Assembly (NCBI RefSeq): GCF_009708005.2
Contig: NZ_CP052757.1
Location: forward strand, 2,480,001-2,544,000
DNA: 64,000 bases
Direction: 5' to 3'
From: Cellulosimicrobium protaetiae
GTDB lineage: Bacteria; Actinomycetota; Actinomycetes; Actinomycetales; Cellulomonadaceae
Of this stretch, positions 52,000 to 61,870 are shown piece by piece (the stretch's first letter is position 1; each line of letters starts with the position of its first letter). The position numbers were made by a program, and so were the translations under genes. The notes beneath the pieces are model-generated. The model worked only from the letters and a program-made list of their open reading frames with translations. It had not been told where the DNA came from and ran no database searches.

Positions 52000-54107
52000 G
52001 CGGCGAGCAGGACGCCCCGCGCACGCCCGCGCCGTCGGGCCCGGACGCGACCGCACCGGGCACCGACGCGCCCGCCGCGAAGAACGACGTCGCGTCGACA
52101 CGCCTGGCCGGACGGCCGCGCGGCGGTGGCGGCGGCCCCATGGGCGGCATGGGGATGCCCGGGGAGAAGGCGCTCGACTTCAAAGGCTCGCTGCGCCGGT
52201 TCGCGGCGTCGCTGCGGCCCGAGCGCGTGCCGATCGTCGCCGTCGTGATCCTCGGCGTGGTGTCGGTCGCGCTCGCGGTCGCCGGCCCCAAGCTCCTCGG
52301 CAACGCGACGAACATCATCTTTGCCGGCGTCGTCGGCTCCCAGCTCCCCGCGGGCGTGACGCAGGCCCAGGCCGTCGACGCGCTGCGCGCCCAGGGACAG
52401 GACCAGATCGCGGACCTCGTCTCCGGCGTTCCCGGCCTCGTCCCCGGCGAGGGCATCGACTTCACGGCCCTCGCGACCGTGCTGGCGTGGGTGCTTGCCG
52501 TCTACGTCGGCTCGTTCCTGTTCGGGTGGCTCCAGGGGCGCATCACGGCGATCGTCGTGCAGCGCACCGTCTACCGCCTGCGCGGCGAGGTGCAGGCCAA
52601 GCTCGGGCGCCTCCCGCTGTCGTACTTCGACCGCAACGCGCGCGGCGAGATCCTCTCGCGCGTGACGAACGACATCGACAACATCTCCCAGACGCTCACG
52701 CAGACGCTGTCGCAGCTCGTGACGTCGGTGCTCACCGTGGTCGGCGTGCTCGGCGTGATGTTCTGGATCTCGCCGCTGCTCGCGGTCGTCGCGCTCGTGA
52801 CGGTGCCCCTGTCCGTGATCATCACGGCGCAGATCGCGAAGCGCTCGCAGCCGCAGTTCATCCAGCAGTGGGCCGCCACGGGGCGTCTCAACGCCCACAT
52901 CGAGGAGATGTACACCGGCCACACGCTGGTCAAGGTCTACGGTCACCAGCAGGCCGCGATCGACGACTTCGAGCGCGAGAACGGCGCCCTGTACGACGCG
53001 AGCTTCAAGGCGCAGTTCATCTCCGGCACCATCCAGCCGGCGATGGGGTTCGTGGCGAACCTCAACTACGTGATCGTCGCCGTGGTCGGCGGCCTGCGGG
53101 TCGCGTCGGGCACCATGACGCTCGGCGACGTGCAGGCGTTCATCCAGTACTCGCGCCAGTTCACGCAGCCCATCACGCAGATCGCGTCGATGATGAACCT
53201 GCTCCAGTCGGGCGTCGCGTCGGCCGAGCGGGTCTACGACCTGCTCGACGCCGAGGAGCAGACGCCGGACCCGTCGCCCGCGCAGACGGTCGCCCCGGTG
53301 CGCGGCCGCGTCGCGTTCGACGACGTGTCGTTCTCCTACAGCCCCGACACGCCGCTCATCGAGCACCTCGACCTCGTCGTGGAGCCTGGCCAGACGATCG
53401 CGATCGTCGGGCCTACGGGCGCGGGCAAGACCACGCTCGTCAACTTGCTCATGCGGTTCTACGACGTGGACTCGGGCCGGATCACGCTCGACGGCGTGGA
53501 CACGCGCGACATGACGCGCGACGACCTGCGCTCCGACATCGGGATGGTCCTCCAGGACACGTGGCTCTTCCAGGGCACGATCGAGGAGAACCTGCGCTAC
53601 GGCGTCCGCGACGGGCGCGAGGTGGGCGAGGAGGAGTTCCTCGCGGCGACGCGCGCGACGCACGTCGACCCGTTCGTGCGCACGCTGCCCGACGGCTACG
53701 CGACGGTGATCGACGACGAGGGGTCGAGCGTGAGCGCGGGGGAGAAGCAGCTCCTCACGATCGCGCGCGCGTTCCTCGCCGACCCGGCGATCCTCGTGCT
53801 CGACGAGGCGACGAGCTCGGTCGACACGCGCACGGAGGTGCTCGTGCAGCAGGCGATGAACGCGCTGCGCGAGGGCCGCACGTCGTTCGTGATCGCGCAC
53901 CGCCTGTCGACGATCCGCGACGCCGACACGATCCTCGTCATGGAGCACGGCACGATCGTCGAGCAGGGCTCGCACGACGACCTGCTCGCGGCGGGCGGCG
54001 CGTACGCGCGCCTGTACGAGAGCCAGTTCGTGGCGCCAGTCGGGGCCGAGGCGGAGGACGCGGTGGACGCCGCCGCGGCCCCCGCGGGGCGGCCGGCGGG
54101 CGACTGA
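51996..54107 (+). CDS. ABC exporter half-transporter, subunit 2
   Basis: A 703-residue partner subunit. The first 50 residues are low-complexity, with a Gly/Met-rich GGGGGPMGGMGMPG segment. Six membrane helices follow, with a periplasmic insertion between the first two (about 115-145). The ATPase has GPTGAGKTTLVNLLMRFY, signature VSAGEKQLLTIARAFL and ILVLDEATSSVDTRTE, which keeps the catalytic Glu, so it supplies the active site. Paired with the upstream subunit it resembles TM287/288-type multidrug exporters, with TetR control pointing to an inducible efflux role. A hairpin terminator follows. Confidence 0.92.
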   Translation: MSGEQDAPRTPAPSGPDATAPGTDAPAAKNDVASTRLAGRPRGGGGGPMGGMGMPGEKALDFKGSLRRFAASLRPERVPIVAVVILGVVSVALAVAGPKLLGNATNIIFAGVVGSQLPAGVTQAQAVDALRAQGQDQIADLVSGVPGLVPGEGIDFTALATVLAWVLAVYVGSFLFGWLQGRITAIVVQRTVYRLRGEVQAKLGRLPLSYFDRNARGEILSRVTNDIDNISQTLTQTLSQLVTSVLTVVGVLGVMFWISPLLAVVALVTVPLSVIITAQIAKRSQPQFIQQWAATGRLNAHIEEMYTGHTLVKVYGHQQAAIDDFERENGALYDASFKAQFISGTIQPAMGFVANLNYVIVAVVGGLRVASGTMTLGDVQAFIQYSRQFTQPITQIASMMNLLQSGVASAERVYDLLDAEEQTPDPSPAQTVAPVRGRVAFDDVSFSYSPDTPLIEHLDLVVEPGQTIAIVGPTGAGKTTLVNLLMRFYDVDSGRITLDGVDTRDMTRDDLRSDIGMVLQDTWLFQGTIEENLRYGVRDGREVGEEEFLAATRATHVDPFVRTLPDGYATVIDDEGSSVSAGEKQLLTIARAFLADPAILVLDEATSSVDTRTEVLVQQAMNALREGRTSFVIAHRLSTIRDADTILVMEHGTIVEQGSHDDLLAAGGAYARLYESQFVAPVGAEAEDAVDAAAAPAGRPAGD

Positions 54108-54114
54108 CACGGCT

Positions 54115-54157
54115 CGGCCCGCGCCGGTCCACCCGAGAGGTGGGCCGGCGCGGGCCG
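54115..54157 (+). terminator. terminator of the ABC exporter operon
   Basis: A 19-bp stem with a single wobble (CGGCCCGCGCCGG-T-CCACC and its complement) and a CGAGA loop starts 8 bases after the exporter stop codon. It may also serve the convergent regulator gene. Confidence 0.8.
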
Positions 54158-54206
54158 GGTGCGGGACGACCAGGGTCCGCGGTGGACGGTGCGGGAGCTC
54201 AGGCGC

Positions 54207-54764
<558 letters not shown>

Positions 54765-54825
54765 TCACGGATGTCAGCGCGGTGGTCGACGGGTGGCCCC
54801 CGTCGTGGTGCCGCCGTGCTCGGTA

Positions 54826-55185
54826 TCAGCGTCGCACGGTGCCGCCTGCGGCCTGCCACGCGCCGATCCCGCCGGACAGGCTCGTCGCGGCGTAGCCGAG
54901 GGAGCGGAGCTGGCGGGCCGCGGTGCGCGAGCGCATCCCGGACGCGCACACGACGACGACGGTCGCGCCGTCCTTGAGGCGCCGCGGCCCGGCGGTCGGG
55001 ACGTCGGCGAGCGGCACGTGCACGGCCTGGGGTGCGTGCCCGGCGCGCCACTCGTCGCGCTCGCGCACGTCGAGGAGCGTCGCGCCGTCCCGGACGAGCT
55101 GCACGGCCGTCGCGGCGTCGACCGTGGGGCGGACGCCGCCGTCGTCGGCGGAGCGGGAGAACAGGCGGCGGAGGCGGTCGATCAT
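54826..55185 (-). CDS. single-domain rhodanese
   Basis: A 119-residue sulfurtransferase. DAATAVQLVRDGATLLDVRERDEWRAGHAPQAVHVPLADV is the rhodanese fold, and the active Cys80 is in VVVCASGMRSRTAARQL, a CxxGxR loop. LSGGIGAWQAAGG ends the domain. The N-terminal MIDRLRRLFSRSADD may be an amphipathic anchor. Its ATG overlaps the stop of the upstream oxidoreductase (ATGA). It would pass persulfide sulfur between the module's enzymes. Confidence 0.9.
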   Translation of the reverse strand: MIDRLRRLFSRSADDGGVRPTVDAATAVQLVRDGATLLDVRERDEWRAGHAPQAVHVPLADVPTAGPRRLKDGATVVVVCASGMRSRTAARQLRSLGYAATSLSGGIGAWQAAGGTVRR

Positions 55186-56948
55186 GCGGGGACTCCTTCG
55201 AGGGCGTTCGCGGCGCGCGGCGTCGTGGTCAGGGTGAGCCAGCCGCCGGAGATGTTGCGTGCGTCGAGCCCGGCGGCGAGCAGGATGCGGGTAGCGAGGT
55301 AGGAGCGCACGCCGCTCGCGCAGTGCACGGCGACGGGCCGGCCCGCTGCCGCGGCGCGCACCTCGTCGAGCCGCTCGCGCAGCTCGGTGTGCGGGACGTT
55401 GAGGGCGCCGTCGAGGTGGCCACCCGCGTGCTCGGCGCGCGACCGGACGTCGAGCACGAGCGACCTCGCGGCGACCTCGTCGAGGTCGGCCGCGTTCCAC
55501 TGCGGCATGGTGCCGTCGAGCACGTTCTGCGCGACGAACCCGAGCATGTTCACGACGTCCTTGGCCGCGCCGTACGGCGGCGCGTACGCGAGCTCGAGCT
55601 CGGCGAGGTCGTCCGCGGTGAACCCGGCGCGCAGCGCGGTCGCCAGGACGTCGATGCGCTTGTCCACCCCGGCGCGGCCGACGGCCTGCGCGCCGAGCAG
55701 GCGGCCGTCGGGCGCGAAGCTCGCCGTCACGTGCACGGGCTCGGCCCCGGGGAACCAGCCCGCGTGGTGCGCCGCGTGCACGCGGACCTGCTCGTGCGCG
55801 ATCCCGGCAGCGGCGAGCGTCGTGTGGCTCGGCCCGGTCACGGCGGCGGTCAGACCGAACACGCGCACGATCGCGGTGCCGAGCACGGGCGCCTGCGGCG
55901 TCGTCCGACGGCCCAGCATCGCGTCGGCGGCACGCCGGCCCTGGCGGTTGGCCGGCCCGGCGAGCGGAACCGGGCCGGTCGCCCCCGTCACGGCGTGCAC
56001 GACCTCGACGGCGTCGCCGACGGCCCACACGTGCGGGTCGGACGTGCGCTGGTCGGCGTCGACGCGGATCGCGCCGCGCTCGCCGAGCGCGAGCCCCGCG
56101 GCCGCGGCGAGGTCGCTCGCGGGCCGCACCCCGACGCTCACGAGCACGACGTCCGCGTCGAGCACCGTGCCGTCGGCGAGCTCGAGCGCGACGGCGTGGT
56201 CCGCGCCGGCGCGCCGGGCCACGACGGAGGTCGCGGACGTCCCGAGGTGGAGCCCGACGCCGTGGTCGCGCAGCTCGTCCGCGAGCAGCGGCGCGAGGTC
56301 GGGCTCGAGCGGCGGGAGGACCTGGTGGGCGCGCTCGACGACGTCGACCACGAGCCCGCGCGCGACGAGCGCCTCCACCGCCTCCAGGCCGATGAACCCC
56401 GCGCCCACGACGACGACCCGCACCGGGGCGGTGCGCCCTGCCACGACCTCGGCCTCGAGGCCGGCGAGCCGCTCGGCGAGCGCGTCGAGGTCCGCGATCG
56501 TCCGCAGCGTGTGCACCGCCGGGTGGTCGAGGCCCTCGACCGGCGGGAGCACGGTCGTCGCGCCCGGCGCCAGGAGGAGCGCGTCGTAGGCGAGCTCGTA
56601 GGTCCCGCCGTCGGCCGCGACGGTGACCGTGCGCGCGGTGCGGTCGATCGCGGTGACGCGGTGCCGGGTCCGGACGTCGAGGTCGAGGCTCGCGCGGAGC
56701 GACGCCGGGGTGTGCAGCAGGAGGGCGTCGCGCTCGGCGATCTCGCCCGACACCTGGTACGGCAGGCCGCAGCCCGCGAACGAGACGTGGTCGGACTGCT
56801 CGAGCACGACGATCGACGCGTGCTCGTCGAGGCGGCGGGCGCGCGCGGCGGCGCTCATGCCGCCCGCGACGCCGCCGACGACGACGATGCGACGCGCCCC
56901 GTCGGAGTCGGACGGGTGGGTCGTCGGGCCGGAGGGCGAGAGGATCAT
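55182..56948 (-). CDS. CoA-disulfide/persulfide reductase with C-terminal rhodanese
   Basis: A 588-residue FAD- and NAD(P)H-dependent enzyme fused to rhodanese. IVVVGGVAGGMSAAARARRL is the FAD loop, the redox Cys60 lies in VSFAGCGLPYQVSGE, VVVVGAGFIGLEAVEALV is the NAD(P)H loop, and VWAVGDAVEV binds FAD. The dimerisation domain follows, with DVVNMLGFVAQNVLDG. The C-terminal rhodanese (about 485-580) has Cys543 in VAVHCASGVRSYL. This CoADR-RHD layout reduces CoA persulfide and other persulfides, and is a usual partner of CstR. The ATG is leaderless under TATCTT; the CsoR-family operator overlaps the promoter. Confidence 0.88.
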   Translation of the reverse strand: MILSPSGPTTHPSDSDGARRIVVVGGVAGGMSAAARARRLDEHASIVVLEQSDHVSFAGCGLPYQVSGEIAERDALLLHTPASLRASLDLDVRTRHRVTAIDRTARTVTVAADGGTYELAYDALLLAPGATTVLPPVEGLDHPAVHTLRTIADLDALAERLAGLEAEVVAGRTAPVRVVVVGAGFIGLEAVEALVARGLVVDVVERAHQVLPPLEPDLAPLLADELRDHGVGLHLGTSATSVVARRAGADHAVALELADGTVLDADVVLVSVGVRPASDLAAAAGLALGERGAIRVDADQRTSDPHVWAVGDAVEVVHAVTGATGPVPLAGPANRQGRRAADAMLGRRTTPQAPVLGTAIVRVFGLTAAVTGPSHTTLAAAGIAHEQVRVHAAHHAGWFPGAEPVHVTASFAPDGRLLGAQAVGRAGVDKRIDVLATALRAGFTADDLAELELAYAPPYGAAKDVVNMLGFVAQNVLDGTMPQWNAADLDEVAARSLVLDVRSRAEHAGGHLDGALNVPHTELRERLDEVRAAAAGRPVAVHCASGVRSYLATRILLAAGLDARNISGGWLTLTTTPRAANALEGVPA

Positions 56949-56954
56949 GGGTCG

Positions 56955-56974
56955 AAGATACCCCGGGGGGTATC
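56955..56974 (-). promoter_or_regulatory. CstR/CsoR-type operator over the sulfur operon promoter
   Basis: GATACCCCGGGGGGTATC (56957-56974) consists of GATACCCC and GGGGTATC around two bases, the G-tract palindrome typical of CsoR-family sites. The -10 TATCTT (56955-56960, minus strand) overlaps it and ends 6 nt before the ATG, so binding would block the promoter. Confidence 0.75.
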
Positions 56975-57154
56975 ACCTCGGGCAAGTCGACCGGCTGAGA
57001 GGTCGGTCACGGGGCGCCCCGGGTGGCCGGCGTGGCACCCGCTGCCGACCAGACAGCCCTGACACCCGGGAGGCGCACGCCCGTGCCGTCGAGACCGGCA
57101 CCGACTCCCTGCGGGTGTGGGCGCCGCTGCAGCGGAGGGTCGTGTTCGCTCGTC

Positions 57155-60067
57155 TCACCCCTGGTCGTCGCGGCGGCCGACGGCGGGGCTCGGGTGGCGC
57201 TCGACGAGCGTCGGCACGTGGTCGCGCGCGGTCCAGCGCCGGCCGACCCACTTGATCACCTCGACGAGCAGGAACACGACGACCGCGAGGCCGAGGGTCT
57301 TGCCCCACTCCGACAGCGCGATGGGTGCCGAGTCGAACCAGGTGTGCATGAACGGCGCGTAGACGAACACGGCCTGGAGCGCGAGGAGCGTGACCGCCGA
57401 GACCCAGACGACGCGGTTCCCCCGCAGCACGTCGAGCGTGAGGCTCGACCGGTCGAGGAAGCGGCAGTTGAACAGGTACGCGAGCTGGCCGAGCGCGAGC
57501 ATCGTCACGGCGGTCGTCTGCGCCTCGGCGAGCGGGACGCCCTGCGCCCGCTCGACGTAGAACAGCAGGATCGTCGCGCCGCCGATGATCAGCGAGACGA
57601 GCAGGACGCGCCGCACGTACGCGCCGTCGAGGATCGACGCCTTCGGGTCGCGCGGGGCGCGGCGCATGACGTCGGGCTCCGCCCTCTCGTACGCGAGCGC
57701 GAGGGAGAGCGTGACGGCGGTGATCATGTTGATCCACAGGACCTGGACCGGCTGGAGCGGCAGCGTGAGGCCGAACAGGACCGCGACGAGGATGACGAGC
57801 GACTGCGCGCCGTTGGTCGGCAGGAGGAAGAGGACGGACTTGCGGATGTTGTCGTAGATCCGCCGCCCCTCCTTCACGGCCCGCTCGATGGTCGCGAAGT
57901 TGTCGTCCGCGAGCACGACCTCCGCGGCCTCCTTGGTCGCCTCCGTGCCCTTGATGCCCATCGCGACGCCGACGTCCGCCTGGGTGAGCGCGGGGGCGTC
58001 GTTGACGCCGTCGCCCGTCATGGCGACGACCTCGCCGTGCGACTGGAGCGCGGACACGATGCGGATCTTGTGCTCGGGGCTCGTGCGCGCGTACACGTCG
58101 ACGTCGCGCACCACCTGGCGCAGCCGCTCCGTGCTCATCTCCTCGAGCTCCGGCCCCGTGAGGACGGCCGGTGCGGCGTTCTCCCCGGTGCCGTCGTCGG
58201 GGTCGACGATGCCCATCTCGCGGCCGATCGCGAGCGCGGTGCCCGCGTGGTCGCCGGTGATCATCTTCACGCGGATGCCGGCGTCGCGGCACTCGGCGAT
58301 GGCGTCGATCGCCTCCGGCCGCGGCGGGTCGACGATCCCGACGAGCCCGCACAGCTCGAGCCCGTCCGCGACGTCGTCCACGTCGAGGTCGTCGGTGCCG
58401 TCGGCTGCAGTCCGCCGCGCGGCGGCGAGCACGCGCAGCCCACGCCCGCCGAGCGCGTCGATCTGCGTCTCCCAGAACGCGCGGTCGAGCGGCCCGGTGC
58501 CACCGTCCTCGCCCACCTGGGTCGTGCAGCGGTCGAGCACGCGGTCCGGGGCGCCCTTGACGTGCACGTGCAGACCGCCGTCGGGGTCGGCGTCGAGCGT
58601 CGCCATGAACTTGTTCTCGGACTCGAACGGCACGACGGCGACGCGCCGCCACCCCGTCGGGTCGACGCCGGACTTCATGCCGAGCGTGCGCAGCGCGCCC
58701 TCGGTCGGCTCTCCCACGAGCCGCCACCCGTCGGCGTCCGACTCGTCCGGGACGATCCGCGCGTCGTTGCAGAGCATCATGACGGTCGCGAGGGCCGCGA
58801 GGTCGCGGTCGTCGGCGAGGTCCGCATGCCTCGTGCCCGACGCCGGTGCGTCGCCCGAGCCGTCCACCTCGCCCGGTGCGCCGGTCGCCCCGGGGCGAGA
58901 CGCGTCGTCGGGCACGGTCACGTCCCCCACGGGCGCGTACCCCGCGCCCGCGACCTCGAACGTCCGTCCGCCCGTGCGGACCGTACGCGCGGTCATCTCG
59001 TTCTTGGTGAGCGTGCCCGTCTTGTCCGAGCAGATCGTCGTGACGGACCCGAGGGTCTCGACCGCGGGCAGCTTGCGCGTGATCGCGCGGCGGCGGGCCA
59101 TCTGCTGCACGCCGAGCGCCAGCGTGATCGTCACGAGCGCGGGCAGGCCCTCCGGCACCGCGGCGACCGCGAAGCCGATCGACGCCGAGATCAGCTCGGG
59201 CACGGAGAAGTCGTGCACGACGCGGCCGATGATCACCATGACGACGGCCATGCCGAGGATGAGCACCGCGAGCAGCTTGCCGAAGCGGTCGAGCTGACGC
59301 GTGAGCGGCGTCGCGAGGCTGCGGACCTCCGAGATCATCGTCTGGATCCGGCCGATCTCCGTCGCCGTCCCCGTCGCGGTGACGACCCCGACGCCCTGGC
59401 CCGCCGCCACGAGCGTGCTCGAGAAGAGCATGCTCGACCGGTCGCCCACGCCCGCGTCCGCCCCGACCGCGTCGACCTTCTTGGCCGCCGCGACGGACTC
59501 GCCCGTGAGCGCCGACTCCTCGACGCGCAGGTTCGTCGCCTGGATCAGTCGCACGTCCGCGGGGACGCGGTCGCCCGAGCGCACCCGCACGACGTCGCCC
59601 GGTACGACGTCGTCGGCGTCCACGCGCGCCCACGCGCCGTCGCGCCGGACCTCCGCGTTGACCGAGAGCATGTTGCGGATGCCCTCCAGCGCGCTCTCCG
59701 CGCGACCCTCCTGGATGAAGCCGATGGCCGCGTTGATGACCGCGACCGCGAGGATCACCGTGAAGTCGACCCAGTCGCCCAGGATCGCCTTGAGCACCGC
59801 GGAGACGAGCAGGATGTAGATGAGGATGTCGTCGAAGTGGACGAGGATCCGCTTCCACAGCGGGTCGCGCTCCGGCGGGGGCAGCCGGTTGGGGCCCACC
59901 TCCGCGAGCCGCGCCGCGGCGTCGGCGTTCGAGAGGCCACCCGCGTCCGTGCCCAGCTCGGCGAGGACCTCCTCGGGAGGGCGCGACCACGGCGCGTCGA
60001 GCGGTCGCTCGGCCGTGGGAGAGACGGTCGTGGCGGGGGTCGGTGCAGCGTCCGGCGCGGATCCCAT
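57155..60067 (-). CDS. CtpF-like cation-transporting P-type ATPase
   Basis: A 970-residue P2-type ATPase. N-terminal actuator motif [34 protein letters not shown] in M4, phosphorylation site [25 protein letters not shown] in the nucleotide domain, [10 protein letters not shown] and [22 protein letters not shown] in the P domain. Ten membrane helices are expected. In M6, [17 protein letters not shown] has Ala where SERCA has the calcium-binding Asp, as in mycobacterial CtpF; the exported ion (calcium or another) is therefore uncertain. The ATG at 60067 gives [10 protein letters not shown]; an upstream in-frame start is possible. Confidence 0.9.
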   Translation of the reverse strand: MGSAPDAAPTPATTVSPTAERPLDAPWSRPPEEVLAELGTDAGGLSNADAAARLAEVGPNRLPPPERDPLWKRILVHFDDILIYILLVSAVLKAILGDWVDFTVILAVAVINAAIGFIQEGRAESALEGIRNMLSVNAEVRRDGAWARVDADDVVPGDVVRVRSGDRVPADVRLIQATNLRVEESALTGESVAAAKKVDAVGADAGVGDRSSMLFSSTLVAAGQGVGVVTATGTATEIGRIQTMISEVRSLATPLTRQLDRFGKLLAVLILGMAVVMVIIGRVVHDFSVPELISASIGFAVAAVPEGLPALVTITLALGVQQMARRRAITRKLPAVETLGSVTTICSDKTGTLTKNEMTARTVRTGGRTFEVAGAGYAPVGDVTVPDDASRPGATGAPGEVDGSGDAPASGTRHADLADDRDLAALATVMMLCNDARIVPDESDADGWRLVGEPTEGALRTLGMKSGVDPTGWRRVAVVPFESENKFMATLDADPDGGLHVHVKGAPDRVLDRCTTQVGEDGGTGPLDRAFWETQIDALGGRGLRVLAAARRTAADGTDDLDVDDVADGLELCGLVGIVDPPRPEAIDAIAECRDAGIRVKMITGDHAGTALAIGREMGIVDPDDGTGENAAPAVLTGPELEEMSTERLRQVVRDVDVYARTSPEHKIRIVSALQSHGEVVAMTGDGVNDAPALTQADVGVAMGIKGTEATKEAAEVVLADDNFATIERAVKEGRRIYDNIRKSVLFLLPTNGAQSLVILVAVLFGLTLPLQPVQVLWINMITAVTLSLALAYERAEPDVMRRAPRDPKASILDGAYVRRVLLVSLIIGGATILLFYVERAQGVPLAEAQTTAVTMLALGQLAYLFNCRFLDRSSLTLDVLRGNRVVWVSAVTLLALQAVFVYAPFMHTWFDSAPIALSEWGKTLGLAVVVFLLVEVIKWVGRRWTARDHVPTLVERHPSPAVGRRDDQG

Positions 60068-60137
60068 GCCCCTATTCGACCCCCGATGACCGCATCGCGC
60101 GAGAGACGAAGGACCGTGAGCCACACCACGTCACCGG

Positions 60138-60551
60138 TCAGGGCGAGGAGAACGGGTTCACGACGGGAACGCCGCTGTCGACGAAGTCCTTGGTGTTCCG
60201 CGTCGCCACCGTGAGCCCGTGGGCGAGCGCGGTCGCCGCGAGCAGTGCATCGACGACGGGCAGCGGGCGCGCCGCGTGCACGGCAGGCCATCGCTGCGCG
60301 ATCTCGAGCGTCACGGGGAGGATGCGGTCCCCGTACGTCTCCTCGAGACCATGGACCCACGTCTCGAGTGTGGCTGCCCGTGCGGCATCGCGGGACACGA
60401 GGCGCTGGACACCTGTGCGGATCTCGCCGATGGTCAGCACCGAGAGGTGGATCTGATGGGTCCGGAGCCCGCGGAGCCAGGCGACGACCTGCTGGTCCAC
60501 GCGGGGTCGTACGAGCTCGGAGACGACGTTCGTGTCGAGCAGGTACCTCAC
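60138..60551 (-). CDS. vapC: PIN-domain toxin (VapC/FitB-like)
   Basis: A 137-residue PIN ribonuclease. LLDTNVVSELVRPRVD carries Asp6, GEIRTGVQRL carries Glu43, VVDALLAATALAHGLTVATRNTKDF carries Asp101 and Asp122: the four acidic residues of the active site. MRYLLDTNVVSELVRP is typical of the FitB subgroup. Its start overlaps the antitoxin stop by 4 bases (ATGA). Toxins of this class cleave tRNA or rRNA; the target here is unknown. Confidence 0.9.
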   Translation of the reverse strand: MRYLLDTNVVSELVRPRVDQQVVAWLRGLRTHQIHLSVLTIGEIRTGVQRLVSRDAARAATLETWVHGLEETYGDRILPVTLEIAQRWPAVHAARPLPVVDALLAATALAHGLTVATRNTKDFVDSGVPVVNPFSSP

Positions 60552-60799
60552 GCGTCGATCCCGAGATCGAGCTCACGCATCGGAGTCCGGTCGCGGACGA
60601 TCTCGAGGCCGTCTGTCGTGGGCGCCTGGAGGAGGTAGTCGGCGAGCTCCACGCGGATCCCCGCAAGCTCGTGGTAGAGGTCGATGCCGACGACGACCGC
60701 GATCTCCTTGCCGTGCCGGGTGATGACCTGCGGACCGTTCTCGGCTTCTCTCAAGACCTCGCTGAGGCGTTGCTTCGCGTCCTGCACCTGCCAGCTCAT
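60548..60799 (-). CDS. Phd/YefM-family antitoxin
   Basis: An 83-residue antitoxin. The N-terminal MSWQVQDAKQRLSEVLREAENGPQVITRHGKEIAVVVGIDLYHEL is the Phd/YefM DNA-binding and dimer domain; the tail (YLLQAPTTDGLEIVRDRTPMRELDLGIDA) would wrap the toxin. Pairing Phd-type antitoxin with a PIN toxin is a recognised hybrid. The ATG at 60799 has GGGAGG upstream. Two palindromes overlap the promoter and fit autoregulation. Confidence 0.88.
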   Translation of the reverse strand: MSWQVQDAKQRLSEVLREAENGPQVITRHGKEIAVVVGIDLYHELAGIRVELADYLLQAPTTDGLEIVRDRTPMRELDLGIDA

Positions 60800-60818
60800 G
60801 CGAACCTCCCGCGTGTCC

Positions 60819-60837
60819 TGTCTGGACAGTCTAGACA
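60819..60837 (-). promoter_or_regulatory. tandem operators of the toxin-antitoxin operon
   Basis: TGTCTGGACA (60819-60828) and AGTCTAGACA (60828-60837) are two near-identical palindromes one turn apart. TAGACT (minus strand) inside them is a -10 candidate. This fits cooperative autorepression by the antitoxin complex. Confidence 0.6.
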
Positions 60838-60886
60838 GAATGCGGAAGGCGGCCAAGACTCGTGGCGGTGCTGGGAGAATCGACGC

Positions 60887-61768
60887 GTGAGCGACACCAG
60901 CACCCGGCTCGACCTGCGGGTCGTGCACGTCACCGACCCCGCCGACGACCGCCTCGCGGACTACAACCGCCTGACCGACGTCGCGCTGCGGTCCAAGCAC
61001 GAGCCGGAGAAGGGCCTCTACATCGCCGAGAGCTCGACCGTCATCCGCCGCGCGCTCGCCGCGGGGCACCGGCCGCGGTCGTTCCTCATGGCCGAGCGCT
61101 GGCTCGACGACCTCGCCGAGGACATCGCCACCCTGCCGGTCGACGACGCCCCCGGCGGGACCGGCGAGCAGGTCCCGGTCTACGTCGGCGCGCCCGACGT
61201 GCTCGAGGCGATCACCGGGTTCCACCTGCACCGCGGCGCGCTCGCGGCGATGCACCGCCCGCCGCTGGATCCCGTCCACGACCTGCTCGCGGCGGCCCGC
61301 GGCGGTACGGGGGCACGCCGCGTCGCGGTCCTGGAGGACATCGTGGACCACACGAACGTCGGCGCGATCTTCCGGTCGGCCGCCGCGCTCGGGGTGGACG
61401 CCGTGCTCGTCTCGCCGCGCTGCTCCGACCCGCTGTACCGGCGCTCGGTGCGGGTGAGCATGGGCACGGTGTTCCAGGTGCCCTGGACGCGGTTCGAGAC
61501 CTGGCCGGGCGGGCTGGACGTGCTGCGCGACGAGGGCTTCGTCGTCGCCGCGCTCGCGCTCGCCGACGACGCGGTGAGCCTCGACGCCGTCGTCGCCGAC
61601 CCGCCCGAGCGGCTCGCGCTCGTGCTCGGCACCGAGGGTGACGGGCTCTCGCGCGGTGCGATCGAGGCGGCGGACCGAGTCGTGACGATCCCCATGGCCG
61701 GAGGAGTGGACTCGCTCAACGTCGCCGCGGCGTCGGCGGTGGCGTTCTGGGCGACGCGCGTGCCCTGA
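60887..61768 (+). CDS. TrmH/SpoU-family 2'-O-ribose RNA methyltransferase
   Basis: A 293-residue SPOUT methyltransferase. An N-terminal substrate-binding region (about 10-130, DVALRSKHEPEKGLYIAESSTVIRRALAAG) precedes the knotted domain. Motif 1 is HTNVGAIFRSAAALG (about 155-170), motif 2 LVLGTEGDGLS and motif 3 IPMAGGVDSLNVAAASAVAFW. It uses S-adenosylmethionine to methylate rRNA or tRNA; actinobacterial members also confer thiostrepton resistance, but this sequence is nearer general TrmH. The GTG at 60887 lies 6 nt after GAGAAT (leaderless). Confidence 0.9.
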   Translation: MSDTSTRLDLRVVHVTDPADDRLADYNRLTDVALRSKHEPEKGLYIAESSTVIRRALAAGHRPRSFLMAERWLDDLAEDIATLPVDDAPGGTGEQVPVYVGAPDVLEAITGFHLHRGALAAMHRPPLDPVHDLLAAARGGTGARRVAVLEDIVDHTNVGAIFRSAAALGVDAVLVSPRCSDPLYRRSVRVSMGTVFQVPWTRFETWPGGLDVLRDEGFVVAALALADDAVSLDAVVADPPERLALVLGTEGDGLSRGAIEAADRVVTIPMAGGVDSLNVAAASAVAFWATRVP

Positions 61769-61807
61769 CCGCGGCGCGCCCTGTCTCGGAGACGACGCCC
61801 TGCCTCC

Positions 61808-61834
61808 GGGAACAATCGGGCGGCACGGTGCGTT
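61808..61834 (+). promoter_or_regulatory. SigR/SigH-type promoter upstream of helD
   Basis: GGGAAC, an 18-nt spacer, then GTT preceded by C. This fits the GGAA(T/C)-N18-(C/G)GTT pattern of SigR/SigH promoters. It lies 37 nt before the helD start. A CGTAC-GTC-GTACG palindrome (61846-61858) lies between them. Confidence 0.5.
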
Positions 61835-61870
61835 CGGCCCGTGTCCGTACGTCGTACGAGAAGAGGTTCC

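Noticed and set aside
49342-52101. 919-codon open frame opposite the TetR and first ABC gene
   Set aside because: His/Arg/Asp-rich shadow translation without domains; both plus-strand genes are clear.
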